Source: Devosia geojensis
Lineage (GTDB): Bacteria; Pseudomonadota; Alphaproteobacteria; Rhizobiales; Devosiaceae
Reading direction: 5' to 3'
NCBI RefSeq assembly: GCF_000969415.1
Contig: NZ_JZEX01000024.1
Span: 1-64,000 of the forward strand
Length of the DNA stretch: 64,000 nt
In this document: positions 1 through 7,883 of the stretch, piece by piece
Position numbering within the stretch: position 1 is the stretch's first letter
Layout: every line of letters starts with the position of its first letter
The notes under the pieces: model-generated
Database searches by the model: none
The model's input: the letters and a program-made list of their open reading frames with translations, nothing else
What the model was told of the DNA's origin: nothing
Program-made: the position numbers and the translations under genes

Positions 1-207
1 GTCCATCGGTGATCCACTGAACCACCCCCACCCTCATTCCCTCCCCTCAAGGGGGAGGGAGGCGCATTGTGCTCGTGGAAACATCCCACCAAAGCCGCCG
101 CCCCTACGCATTGACGGCGGAGGATTGGAGGGGTTGATCCCATGATACCAGCGGTTTGGCGATGTTCGTCCTGCGGCATGATCGGACGCCTGCGAAAACT
201 TTCCGGG
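1..207. other. Intergenic DNA at the window edge
   Basis: No convincing gene is seen. A short hairpin-forming stretch (CTCCC...GGGAG) lies at about 41-59. The open frames here are antisense or run-in extensions of neighbouring genes. Confidence 0.5.
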
Positions 208-253
208 AAAAAACGCGGCGGCGCCGTGGCGTTCTGCCGAAAGCGCCGCCGCC
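208..253 (-). terminator. Rho-independent terminator of the binding-protein gene
   Basis: Ten-base GC arms GCGGCGGCGC (215-224) and GCGCCGCCGC (243-252) form a stem. Read on the minus strand it is followed by a T run (plus-strand A run at 208-213). It lies just after the stop of the minus-strand gene ending at 270, so that gene may be the last in its transcript. Confidence 0.75.
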
Positions 254-269
254 TCGGGAGGTCAGGAGG

Positions 270-1595
270 TCATTCGTAGGTCATGACGTTTTCTTCGCCG
301 AATTCGTCGACGAGGGCGGCATGATATTCGGCCACCGCATCCTCGACGCTGACGCCATCGAGGATATCGGCGGTCATCTGCTGGACGAGAGCAGAAACGA
401 CCTGGTAGCCGGGATAGGTGTCGCGGCCGGTGGTATCGGCGGCGAGCTGGGTTGCGGCGGCCAGATATGTGTCGGAGGCGTAAGCCTCGGATTCAGCGAT
501 GTCGGTCCGCACGGCCATGCGGCGGTTGGCGACCGTCCATTCGCCGAAATTGCCGGCATCGAAGATGGTGGTCACCAGCTGGAAGGCGAGATCCTTGTCG
601 GCTGCGTTGGCGTTGACGCCGATGGTCCAGCCGCCCGAGATGTTGGTGGTCGCCTTGGCGCCCGGCTCGCCCGAGCCCGGCCAGGGCGTCCAGCCCATGA
701 TCTCATCGCGTTCCGCCTGGGACGGCACGTTGACGCCGTTGCAGTCCCACATGCACACGTTTTCCCACGAGCCGGAGGCGAGGATGCCGACCTGGCCGGC
801 AAGGAACGCCTCGCGAGTGGCCGCGCCGATATCGGTGGCGTAGTTGAGGGCTGCCGTGCCGAGCTGACGCTCGTTGTAGACCTCGTTATAGAGCTCGAGC
901 GTGCGGCGGATGGCGGGGCTGTCGCCGATCCACTTGCCCTCGGCCCAGTTGCGCAGGCGGTTACGGTCGTCCTCGGGCACGTCGGCACCGAGAAGGGCCA
1001 TGTAGAAGCCCTGCATGGTGGCCGCCTCGCTCTGCTTGGTGCCGGCGGGCAGCATGAATGCGTTCTCTATGCCGGTTGCATCCTTGATGGTCTGGGCGGT
1101 GTCGATGACGTCCTGCCAGGTCTTGGGCTCCCACGGCACGGGAATGCCGGCCTCGGCGAACACGGCCTTGTTGTACCAGAGCATGCGCACGTCGGTATCG
1201 GTCGGCAGCGCGTAAACGTTGCCTTCGTAGGAGGCGACGTCGAGCAGGCCCTCGAGGTAGTACTGGTACTGGTCCCAGCCGGCCGCCTGCTCGTCGAGCG
1301 GATGGAGATAGCCGGCGGAGGCGAGCTCGGACACCATGAAGCTGTCCATCTGCACGACGTCGGCGGCGGTGCCGGCGGACAGGTCGAGCGCGATGCGCTG
1401 GTCGTAGCCGTCGCCGGGCAGCTTGATGGCGTTGACCGTCTCGCCGGTCTCCGCCTCGAACGCCTCGATGCCCGGCTCGACAAGCGAAGCAAGCCATTCG
1501 GCATACATGATGGAGACCTCGGCACGCGCCGGCATGGCTGTCGCGGCGATAAGCGAAATCGCGGTAACGGTGGTCAGCAATTTCCGATCGATCAT
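270..1595 (-). CDS. Sugar ABC transporter substrate-binding protein (family 1)
   Basis: Periplasmic binding protein of 441 residues that should capture a sugar or oligosaccharide for an ABC importer. A Sec signal peptide covers about residues 1-25, ending PARA before EVSIMYAEW. The mature part is typical of family 1 (MalE-like) proteins, for example the segment reading NVYALPTDTDVRMLWYNK. The ATG at 1595 was chosen because GGGAGGAG precedes it and the signal peptide starts there; the same frame is open up to 2129 but that stretch overlaps the regulator gene. The LacI-type gene lies upstream on the same strand and two palindromic operators lie between them. No permease follows before the terminator, so partner permeases must be elsewhere. 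Substrate unknown. Confidence 0.88.
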   Translation of the reverse strand: MIDRKLLTTVTAISLIAATAMPARAEVSIMYAEWLASLVEPGIEAFEAETGETVNAIKLPGDGYDQRIALDLSAGTAADVVQMDSFMVSELASAGYLHPLDEQAAGWDQYQYYLEGLLDVASYEGNVYALPTDTDVRMLWYNKAVFAEAGIPVPWEPKTWQDVIDTAQTIKDATGIENAFMLPAGTKQSEAATMQGFYMALLGADVPEDDRNRLRNWAEGKWIGDSPAIRRTLELYNEVYNERQLGTAALNYATDIGAATREAFLAGQVGILASGSWENVCMWDCNGVNVPSQAERDEIMGWTPWPGSGEPGAKATTNISGGWTIGVNANAADKDLAFQLVTTIFDAGNFGEWTVANRRMAVRTDIAESEAYASDTYLAAATQLAADTTGRDTYPGYQVVSALVQQMTADILDGVSVEDAVAEYHAALVDEFGEENVMTYE

Positions 1596-1681
1596 GAACT
1601 CCTCCCAGGGTTCAAGCCGCGCTTTTTCGCGGCGTTTCACGGCGCCGCCCTCTTCAGCGCCGGGGGAAGCTTGGCCGATAA

Positions 1682-1697
1682 ATTGCAACGTTGCAAT
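1682..1697. promoter_or_regulatory. LacI-type operator, perfect 16-bp palindrome
   Basis: ATTGCAACGTTGCAAT is a perfect palindrome with the central CG usual for LacI-family operators. It lies 87 bp upstream of the binding-protein start at 1595 and downstream of the LacI-family gene that probably recognises it. Confidence 0.75.
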
Positions 1698-1725
1698 CCC
1701 CGGCGATACGCGTGGCGTGGAAAAG

Positions 1726-1737
1726 TGCAACGTTGCA
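1726..1737. promoter_or_regulatory. Second LacI-type operator
   Basis: TGCAACGTTGCA repeats the core of the palindrome at 1682-1697. The two centres are 42 bp apart, about four helical turns, so both sites face the same side of the helix. This spacing suits cooperative binding or looping by a tetrameric regulator. Confidence 0.7.
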
Positions 1738-1816
1738 AGGACTTGACAATGCGCCAGGCCAGGCGGACCCGTACTCCGGGCTACAAGCGAGGCCCCGCGG
1801 CCAGCACAGCGAGGTA

Positions 1817-2821
1817 TCAGGCGCTGTCGAACTCGTGCAGTTCGCTCGTCAGCACTTCGAGGCGGGGCGTTCCGGCATAGGCGCCGTTGAGGCGCTCGAT
1901 GAGCATGGCGACGGCGCGGTGGGCAAGCTCGGACGGGGTGCGGCCGACGCGGGTCAGGCGCGGGCGCACATAGTCCATGGACGGCTGGTCTCCGAAGACC
2001 GCGACGGCGATATCCTGCGGCACGCGCAGCGCCCGGTCGTGCAGGGCGGCGAGGCCGGCGATCGCCATCAGGTAGTTGGCAAAGAAGATCGCCGTCGGCA
2101 TGTGGTCGCGGTGGCTGTCGAGCAGCCACTCGACGGCGGCGATCCCCGAGGGCTCGAGATAGGTGCCCTCGAAACGCAGTGCCGGATCGATGGCGACGCC
2201 GCTGTCGGCAAGTCCCCGCTCGAAGCCGTCGGCGCGGGCCACCGCCTCCGAGAAATAGGCGGGACCGGTGACATGGGCGATCCGGCTGTGCCCTTTGCCG
2301 GCGAGATAGCGCCCCATCAGGTAGCCGCCGCCATGGTCGTCGACATTGACGCTGTCGACGGAGCGGTTGTTCAGCTGGCCGATAAAGACCGTGGGCAGGT
2401 CAATGCTCAGCAACTCGTCGTGCATACCGTGGAGGGCGGGCGCGGCAACGATGAGGCCGTCGACACGCTTGTAGCGGAACTGGCGCAGATACTCCCGGTT
2501 GTGCTCTTGCGGATGGCCGCCGGGCACGTCGGAGTTGAAGACCATGGTGTCGAGGCCGACCGCTTCGAGGTCGGACTGCGCGGTCTGGACGATCTCGGGG
2601 TAGAACGGGTTGCGGATGTCGGGGATCAAGAGGGCGATGATGTTGGTGCGCCCGGTTCGCAGGCTCTGCGCCTGGGGGTTGGGCACGTAGCCCAGTTCGG
2701 TGATCGCCTGCATCACCCGCTCGCGCAGATGCGGGGAAACCCGGTCGGCGTGGTTGAGCACGTGCGACACGGTGGTGCGCGACACCCCTGCCCGCTCGGC
2801 GACTTTGGAAATCGTTGTCAT
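1817..2821 (-). CDS. LacI family transcriptional regulator
   Basis: A 334-residue repressor of normal family length. The N-terminal helix-turn-helix and hinge are clear (TISKVAERAGVSRTTVSHVL near residue 3; hinge up to LGYVPNPQAQSLRTGRT). The rest is a periplasmic-binding-protein-like sensor domain beginning NIIALLIPDIRNPFYPEIVQ. It probably controls both the binding-protein gene on its left, through the two operators at 1682-1737, and the divergent glycosidase-transporter operon on its right, through the TTTGCAAA array at 2849-2908. The two site types share the TTGCAA half-site, which supports a single regulator, but this is inference. The effector is presumably a sugar. Confidence 0.92.
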   Translation of the reverse strand: MTTISKVAERAGVSRTTVSHVLNHADRVSPHLRERVMQAITELGYVPNPQAQSLRTGRTNIIALLIPDIRNPFYPEIVQTAQSDLEAVGLDTMVFNSDVPGGHPQEHNREYLRQFRYKRVDGLIVAAPALHGMHDELLSIDLPTVFIGQLNNRSVDSVNVDDHGGGYLMGRYLAGKGHSRIAHVTGPAYFSEAVARADGFERGLADSGVAIDPALRFEGTYLEPSGIAAVEWLLDSHRDHMPTAIFFANYLMAIAGLAALHDRALRVPQDIAVAVFGDQPSMDYVRPRLTRVGRTPSELAHRAVAMLIERLNGAYAGTPRLEVLTSELHEFDSA

Positions 2822-2848
2822 TGCCGTTGGCTAGCATCCGTAAAGGCC

Positions 2849-2908
2849 GCTGGCAATTCGGTTTGTGAATGGATTTGCAAATCGGTTTGCAAATTGATTT
2901 GCAAAACC
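2849..2908. promoter_or_regulatory. 12-bp tandem TTTGCAAA operator array
   Basis: Three good 12-bp units begin at 2873, 2885 and 2897 (ATTTGCAAATCG, GTTTGCAAATTG, ATTTGCAAAACC). A weaker unit, GTTTGTGAATGG, begins at 2861 and a poor one at 2849. Each good unit centres on the palindrome TTTGCAAA. The array lies just upstream of the lacI-type gene (start 2821) and of the divergent operon starting at 3166. Confidence 0.7.
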
Positions 2909-3165
2909 GAAACCGCCTGTTATGGTGAGTCCCGTTCGACGAGCCGGAACGGCCGCGAGCGCAGAGGACCTGTGTCGCCGGAGACATCCGGCGGCCAAGA
3001 ATTCCAGGGAGAGAGCCCTTGCATCGCAGACGAGTGGCGCGCGGCCCGTAGCCGCGTCAGCTTCATGTCGCCGCCGCCTGGCGCCGCGACTCTCGATCCA
3101 CCTTCCACCACCCGCATTTCAGCCGGCGCGCAGGCCTTTGCCGCCGACCCAACAGGTTTGTCCAA
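2909..3165. other. Leader region before the GH172 gene
   Basis: About 260 bp between the operator array and the glycosidase start. No gene was recognised and the ribosome-binding site at the end is weak. The stretch is open in one frame on the plus strand, but the peptide resembles nothing I know. Confidence 0.4.
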
Positions 3166-4281
3166 ATGAACGCACCCTTCTCCGGCCTCGACGTCAACAT
3201 CGGCAATCTCTACCGACTGTCGGACGCCAAGACCCGCTCGATCTCGCCCGAGAACTTCACCGGCGAGAAGGGCAAGGGCGGCATGGCGACGGAAGGCACC
3301 GGCGCCAACTGCGCACGCGGCCTCGGCCAGGGCTGGAAGGTCTCGCCCTCGATCGAGATCCAGCCGGGCGAGACGCGCGTGCTGGCCGATATCGAAGGCC
3401 CCGGCGCCATCCAGCAGATCTGGCTGACAAGCGCTATCCTGCGCTGGCGGGACCTCATCCTGCGCATCTACTGGGACGACCAGGAGCACCCATCGGTGGA
3501 GGCGCCGGTCGGCGATTTCTTCTGCTCGGGCTGGAACCGGTTCGCGCAGGTCACTTCGCTGGCGGTCTGCGTCAATCCGGGGCGCGCCTTCAACTGCTAT
3601 TGGCAGATGCCGTTCCGCAAGCGCGCGCGGGTGACGATCGAGAACCGCGATCCGGACTCGAGCGGCATCATCTACTACCAGATCAACTACGCCCTCAACG
3701 ACGTGCCCGAGGACGCGGCCTACTTCCACGCCCAGTTCCGCCGCACCAATCCCCTGCCCTTCAAGCAAGACTACACCATCCTCGACGGGGTGAAGGGCAA
3801 GGGCCAGTACGTGGGCACCTACATGGCCTGGGGCGTCAACAATTCGGGCTGGTGGGGCGAAGGCGAGATCAAGTTCTTCATGGATGGCGACGGTCCGTTC
3901 CCGACCATCTGCGGCACCGGCACGGAAGACTATTTCTGCGGCGCCTACAACTTCGACGGCGGTGTCGTCGACGTGAACATGGAGAGCGCCTACCGCGAGT
4001 TCACCACCCCCTATGCGGGCCTGCCGCAGGTGTTGCGGCCGGATGGAACCTATCAGTCGCAGCAGCGCTTCGGCATGTACCGCTGGCACATTCCCGATCC
4101 CATCCGGTTCGACGCAGACCTGCGCGTCACCATCCAGGCGCTCGGCTGGCGGACCGAGAAGAAGGACCGGCGCTACCTGCCGCTGCAGGACGATATCGCC
4201 TCGGTCGCCTACTGGTACCAGACGCTGCCGACGGCGCCATTCCCCGAGCTGCCGGACCGCGACTACCTCGAGATCATCTGA
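3166..4281 (+). CDS. GH172 family (DUF2961) glycoside hydrolase
   Basis: A 371-residue protein of the DUF2961 family, now classed as GH172. Characterised members act on alpha-D-fructofuranosides or difructose dianhydride I and on D-arabinofuranosides. Family hallmarks are the N-terminal stretch with SRSISPENFTGEKGKGG-like sequence (here TRSISPENFTGEKGKGG, residues 23-39), the segment GPGAIQQIWLTS, and the acidic motif GTGTEDYFCGAY near residue 250. No signal peptide is seen, so it should act in the cytoplasm on imported sugar. It is the first gene of an operon with a complete peptide-type ABC importer (4312-9815), which suggests that the importer carries the oligosaccharide or glycoside it cleaves. 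The exact substrate cannot be read from sequence. Confidence 0.85.
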   Translation: MNAPFSGLDVNIGNLYRLSDAKTRSISPENFTGEKGKGGMATEGTGANCARGLGQGWKVSPSIEIQPGETRVLADIEGPGAIQQIWLTSAILRWRDLILRIYWDDQEHPSVEAPVGDFFCSGWNRFAQVTSLAVCVNPGRAFNCYWQMPFRKRARVTIENRDPDSSGIIYYQINYALNDVPEDAAYFHAQFRRTNPLPFKQDYTILDGVKGKGQYVGTYMAWGVNNSGWWGEGEIKFFMDGDGPFPTICGTGTEDYFCGAYNFDGGVVDVNMESAYREFTTPYAGLPQVLRPDGTYQSQQRFGMYRWHIPDPIRFDADLRVTIQALGWRTEKKDRRYLPLQDDIASVAYWYQTLPTAPFPELPDRDYLEII

Positions 4282-4311
4282 CGGAGGCGCGATCAGCGGA
4301 GAGGCAAGACA

Positions 4312-5310
4312 ATGCGATTGCTGCGCTACATCGCCGGACGGCTCGTCGTCTATCTGCTCGTCGTCGTCTTCGGGTTGACGGTGCTGTTCTTCGTGCCGCG
4401 CCTCGGGCCGACGGACCCGATCGAGGCGATGCTCGCCAAGGTCGCCTCGCAAGGGGCCTATATGGACGCCTCGCAGGTCGACCGGCTGCGCGAATCCCTC
4501 GCCGATACGTTCGGGCTCAGCGGAACGCTGCTCGAGCAGTACTGGGCATTCATCAAGCGCATCCTCCTGACCGGGGATTTCGGTCCGTCGCTGTCGATGT
4601 ATCCGACGCCGGTGATGGAATTGATCATGAACGCCCTGCCCTGGACGTTCGGGCTGCTGCTGACCTCGACGCTCATCGCCTGGGTGCTCGGCAACTTCGT
4701 CGGGCTTCTCTCCGGCTGGAAGCCTGAAGGCACGAGCTCGCGGGTGATGGAGGGCATCGCGATCTGCCTCTATCCCATCCCGTACTATATCCTGGCGCTC
4801 GTCCTCTCGATCCTCTTCTCGTACGTGTGGAAGATCTTTCCGCTGACGACGACCATTCGCGGCGCGCCGTGGAGCTGGGACCTCGTCACCTCGATCCTCT
4901 GGAATTCGTTCCTGCCGGGCGCGTCCATTGTCATCGTGGTGTTCGGCTGGTGGGTCATCAGCGTCAAGGCGCAGACCACCGCGATAAAGGAGGAGGAGTT
5001 CGTGCGCTATGCGCGGCTCAAGGGCCTGGGCGACGGACGCATCCTCACCCACTACGTGCTGCCTAACGCCATCCTGCCGCAGATCACGTTCCTCGCGCTC
5101 CAGATCGGACTGATGTTCAACGGCTCGCTGATCACCGAGATCCTCTTCGACTATCCGGGCCTCGGGCTCCTCATCTACTCGGCGGTGCTGCAGGGCGACT
5201 TCAACCTGCTCATGGGCACGATCAGCCTCTCGGTCATAGCCGTCGCCACGGCGACCATGGTCATCGACCTCATCTACCCGCTGATCGACCCGCGCATCCG
5301 GCACCGGTGA
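4312..5310 (+). CDS. ABC transporter permease, DppB/OppB type
   Basis: Inner-membrane permease of 332 residues. It opens with the usual DppB start (MRLLRYIAGRLVVYLLVVVFGLTVLFF) and ends LIYPLIDPRIRHR, typical of this subunit. The cytoplasmic EAA loop that contacts the ATPases is visible around EEEFVRYARLKGLGDG. About six membrane spans are expected. It begins 30 bp after the GH172 gene and ends 8 bp before the partner permease, so the genes are co-transcribed. In this family the cargo can be peptides, nickel or oligosaccharides; the glycosidase next to it favours a sugar. Confidence 0.9.
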   Translation: MRLLRYIAGRLVVYLLVVVFGLTVLFFVPRLGPTDPIEAMLAKVASQGAYMDASQVDRLRESLADTFGLSGTLLEQYWAFIKRILLTGDFGPSLSMYPTPVMELIMNALPWTFGLLLTSTLIAWVLGNFVGLLSGWKPEGTSSRVMEGIAICLYPIPYYILALVLSILFSYVWKIFPLTTTIRGAPWSWDLVTSILWNSFLPGASIVIVVFGWWVISVKAQTTAIKEEEFVRYARLKGLGDGRILTHYVLPNAILPQITFLALQIGLMFNGSLITEILFDYPGLGLLIYSAVLQGDFNLLMGTISLSVIAVATATMVIDLIYPLIDPRIRHR

Positions 5311-5317
5311 CCTGAAA

Positions 5318-6163
5318 ATGCGTTTCCTCAAGTTCTTCGAAAACGCGCCGTTCCGGCTCTACCTCGGGATCGCGCTCGTTGCCCTCTTCGTCCTCGTCGG
5401 CGTGATTCTGCCCTGGTTCGCGCCGTCGGATCCGCTCACTTGGTATACGGCGCCCCGCAACCAGAACCCGAGCGCGACCTACCTGCTCGGCACCACGAGC
5501 CTCGGCCAGGACATCTTCTGGCTGCTGACCTGGGCGCTCAGGAACTCGCTGATCCTCGGCCTGACGGTCGCGTTCTTCTCGACCGTGATCGGGGTATTCC
5601 TCGGCCTCGCGGCCGGTTATGCGGGCGGCTGGGTCGACCGGGTGCTGTCGTTCCTGATGGATGCGCTCCTTTGCATCCCGACGCTGCCGATCCTCATCCT
5701 GATGGCGGCGCTCTTCGGCGGTCAGCTGGCGCTGCCGATCATCGGGATCGCACTCGCGCTCTTCAACTGGCCCTACCCTGCCCGGCAGGTGCGCGCCGTG
5801 GCGCTGACCATGCGCGAGCGGGAATTCATCAACGTCGCCTGGTTCTCAGGAGAATCGAGCGTACGCATCCTGGTGCGCCACATCTTCCCCTATATCGCGG
5901 GCTGGTCGGCGGCCAACTTCATCAACACGGTACTGGTCGGCATCTCGACGGAGTCGGCGCTGGCCGTCATCGGGCTTTCGAGCGCACAGCAGGCGACGCT
6001 CGGCACCATGATCTACTGGGCTATCAACTACCAAGCGCTCCTGGCCGAACGCTACATCTGGGTCGGCGCGCCGGTCGTTGCCATCGTCCTCATGTTCATC
6101 GGCCTCTTCCTCGTGTCCTCGGGCCTTTCCATGCAGTCCGCCGCCCGGAGGATGAGCGTATGA
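5318..6163 (+). CDS. ABC transporter permease, DppC/OppC type
   Basis: Second inner-membrane permease, 281 residues, pairing with the preceding subunit. It has the DppC-like extracellular segment with the motif LLGTTSLGQDIFW (family form LGTDxLGRDxxSR) and an EAA loop around MREREFINVAWFSGESS. It overlaps the next ATPase gene by 4 bp (ATGA at 6160-6163), showing tight translational coupling. Confidence 0.9.
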   Translation: MRFLKFFENAPFRLYLGIALVALFVLVGVILPWFAPSDPLTWYTAPRNQNPSATYLLGTTSLGQDIFWLLTWALRNSLILGLTVAFFSTVIGVFLGLAAGYAGGWVDRVLSFLMDALLCIPTLPILILMAALFGGQLALPIIGIALALFNWPYPARQVRAVALTMREREFINVAWFSGESSVRILVRHIFPYIAGWSAANFINTVLVGISTESALAVIGLSSAQQATLGTMIYWAINYQALLAERYIWVGAPVVAIVLMFIGLFLVSSGLSMQSAARRMSV

Positions 6164-6972
6164 TCACCGTCGACACCGTCACCGTCGGCTACGGCACGAC
6201 CGCCTTCGTCAAGGCGGTCGACGCGGTGACCCTCACCATCAACGACAACGAGATCCTCGGCATCGCCGGGGAGTCCGGCTCGGGCAAGTCGACGCTGATG
6301 CGCGCCATCTACGGCGACTTCTCCACGGGCCTGCGGATCGCCGGCGGCACCGTCACCGGGCGGTTCGAAGACGAGCGGACAGGCGTGGTGACGGAAGCGC
6401 AGAGCCGCGACTTCGGCAAGCTCTGGTGGGACCAGATCAGCTATATCCCGCAGGGTTCGATGAGCGTCTTGAACCCGCTGATGCGGGTGGAAAAGCAGGT
6501 GGTCGACGGCTTACCCAAGCGCGAGCGCGAAGGCGACCGGGCGGCGTTGCGGGCGCGGATCGCCAAGTTCCTCGAGGGCTTCGGCCTCCACGAAAGCGTG
6601 CTCGATGCCTACCCGCACCAGCTTTCGGGCGGCATGCGCCAGCGCGTGCTGGTGGCCATCGCCGCCTTCGTCAACCCGCGGCTGATCCTTGCCGACGAAC
6701 CGACCACCGCCCTCGACGTGGTGGTGCAGAAGAAGATCCTCCTGATGATGGTCGAAATCCAGCGCCGGCTGCGCAATTCGCTGGTCCTCGTGTCGCACGA
6801 CCTCGGCGTCCACTACCAGATCACCGACCGGCTGGCGGTGATGCACCGGGGCAAGATCGTCGAGATGGGGCCGACGGCCGAAATCTTCGCCAACCCCAAA
6901 CATGAGTACACGCAGACCCTCATAGCCTCGCTGCCGCGGATCGACGGCGAACGCCGGGAGGCACGCGCATGA
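6160..6972 (+). CDS. ABC transporter ATP-binding protein, DppD/OppD type
   Basis: ATPase subunit of 270 residues. Walker A GESGSGKS lies at residues 37-44, the signature LSGGMRQR near 155, and Walker B ILADEPTTALD soon after. The start ATG overlaps the stop of the upstream permease, and the long frame upstream is only an open extension inside that gene. The protein is shorter than the usual 320 or so residues of DppD, because the C-terminal oligopeptide-transporter extension is largely absent. Confidence 0.9.
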   Translation: MITVDTVTVGYGTTAFVKAVDAVTLTINDNEILGIAGESGSGKSTLMRAIYGDFSTGLRIAGGTVTGRFEDERTGVVTEAQSRDFGKLWWDQISYIPQGSMSVLNPLMRVEKQVVDGLPKREREGDRAALRARIAKFLEGFGLHESVLDAYPHQLSGGMRQRVLVAIAAFVNPRLILADEPTTALDVVVQKKILLMMVEIQRRLRNSLVLVSHDLGVHYQITDRLAVMHRGKIVEMGPTAEIFANPKHEYTQTLIASLPRIDGERREARA

Positions 6973-7859
6973 GCGGGGTGCCGGTGCTCGAAGTCGAGAA
7001 CGTCGGCCGTGTCTACAAGCGCGGCGGGTTCTTCGGCGGCCACTCGTTCAAGGCGGTGGACGACGTCAGCTTCACCCTGCCGGAAACGCCGCAGGTCTTC
7101 TCCATCGTCGGCGAGTCCGGCTCGGGCAAGACGACGCTGGCGCGCATGGTCCTGCGGCTCGTCGAGCCGACGACGGGCACGATCCGCCTGATGGGCAAGC
7201 CCCTCAACGGCAAGGAAAGCATCGACAACCTGGCATTCCGCCGACTGGTGCAGCCGATCTTCCAGAACCCGTTCGAGGCGTTCAGCGCCTACCTGCCGAT
7301 CGAAGCCTATCTCACCCGCACCGCGCTCAACCTCAAGGTTGCGCGCAATGAAAGCCAGGCAAGGGAATCGGCCGATGTAGCGCTGCGCTCTGTGGGTCTC
7401 AGCTACGAGCGGATCAGGGGCAAGTACATCCGGCAGTTCTCGGGCGGGGAGCTGCAGCGCATCAGCGTGGCGCGCGCGCTGATCCCCAACCCCAAGCTGA
7501 TCGTCGCCGACGAACCGGTTTCGATGGTCGATGCGTCGCTCAGGATGTCCATCGTCAACCTCTTCCGGCAGATCGTGACCGAGAAGGGCGTCTCGTTCAT
7601 CTACATCACCCACGATCTGTCGACGGCCTATTACCTGTCGGACCACGTGGCGATCATGAACACCGGCCGCGTCGTCGAGCAGGGCGCGCCCGGCGACATC
7701 CTGGCCAATCCGGGCGAGGCCTATACCCGCGAGCTGATGGCGGCGATCCCGACCATCGGGGCACGCTGGGCCGAGCTCGACGAGATCGACCGCCGCTACG
7801 CCCATGAGCGCACGCGGGACGGCAAGAGTGCGGGAAAGCACCAGCAGAACCATTTCTAG
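6969..7859 (+). CDS. ABC transporter ATP-binding protein, DppF/OppF type
   Basis: Second ATPase of the importer, 296 residues. Walker A GESGSGKT is at residues 48-55, the signature FSGGELQRISVARAL near 160, and Walker B LIVADEPVSMVDAS follows. It overlaps the preceding ATPase gene by 4 bp and is followed 24 bp later by the binding-protein gene. The pair of distinct ATPases is usual for peptide-type importers. Confidence 0.9.
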   Translation: MSGVPVLEVENVGRVYKRGGFFGGHSFKAVDDVSFTLPETPQVFSIVGESGSGKTTLARMVLRLVEPTTGTIRLMGKPLNGKESIDNLAFRRLVQPIFQNPFEAFSAYLPIEAYLTRTALNLKVARNESQARESADVALRSVGLSYERIRGKYIRQFSGGELQRISVARALIPNPKLIVADEPVSMVDASLRMSIVNLFRQIVTEKGVSFIYITHDLSTAYYLSDHVAIMNTGRVVEQGAPGDILANPGEAYTRELMAAIPTIGARWAELDEIDRRYAHERTRDGKSAGKHQQNHF

Positions 7860-7883
7860 TTCCCAGTCACAGAGGAGGAGAAC

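Noticed and set aside
156-1880. 574-codon plus-strand frame
   Set aside because: Antisense to the binding-protein gene; no family-like sequence. The high GC content leaves long antisense frames open.
1596-2129. N-terminal extension of the binding protein up to 2129
   Set aside because: It overlaps the LacI gene and the operators, while the ATG at 1595 has a good ribosome-binding site and signal peptide.
2873-2906. CRISPR-like or replication-iteron reading of the 12-bp repeats
   Set aside because: Units are too short and adjacent for CRISPR, and no replication gene is nearby; the promoter position points to regulation.
2920-5331. 803-codon minus-strand frame
   Set aside because: Antisense to the GH172 and permease genes; charged, repetitive composition typical of a shadow frame.
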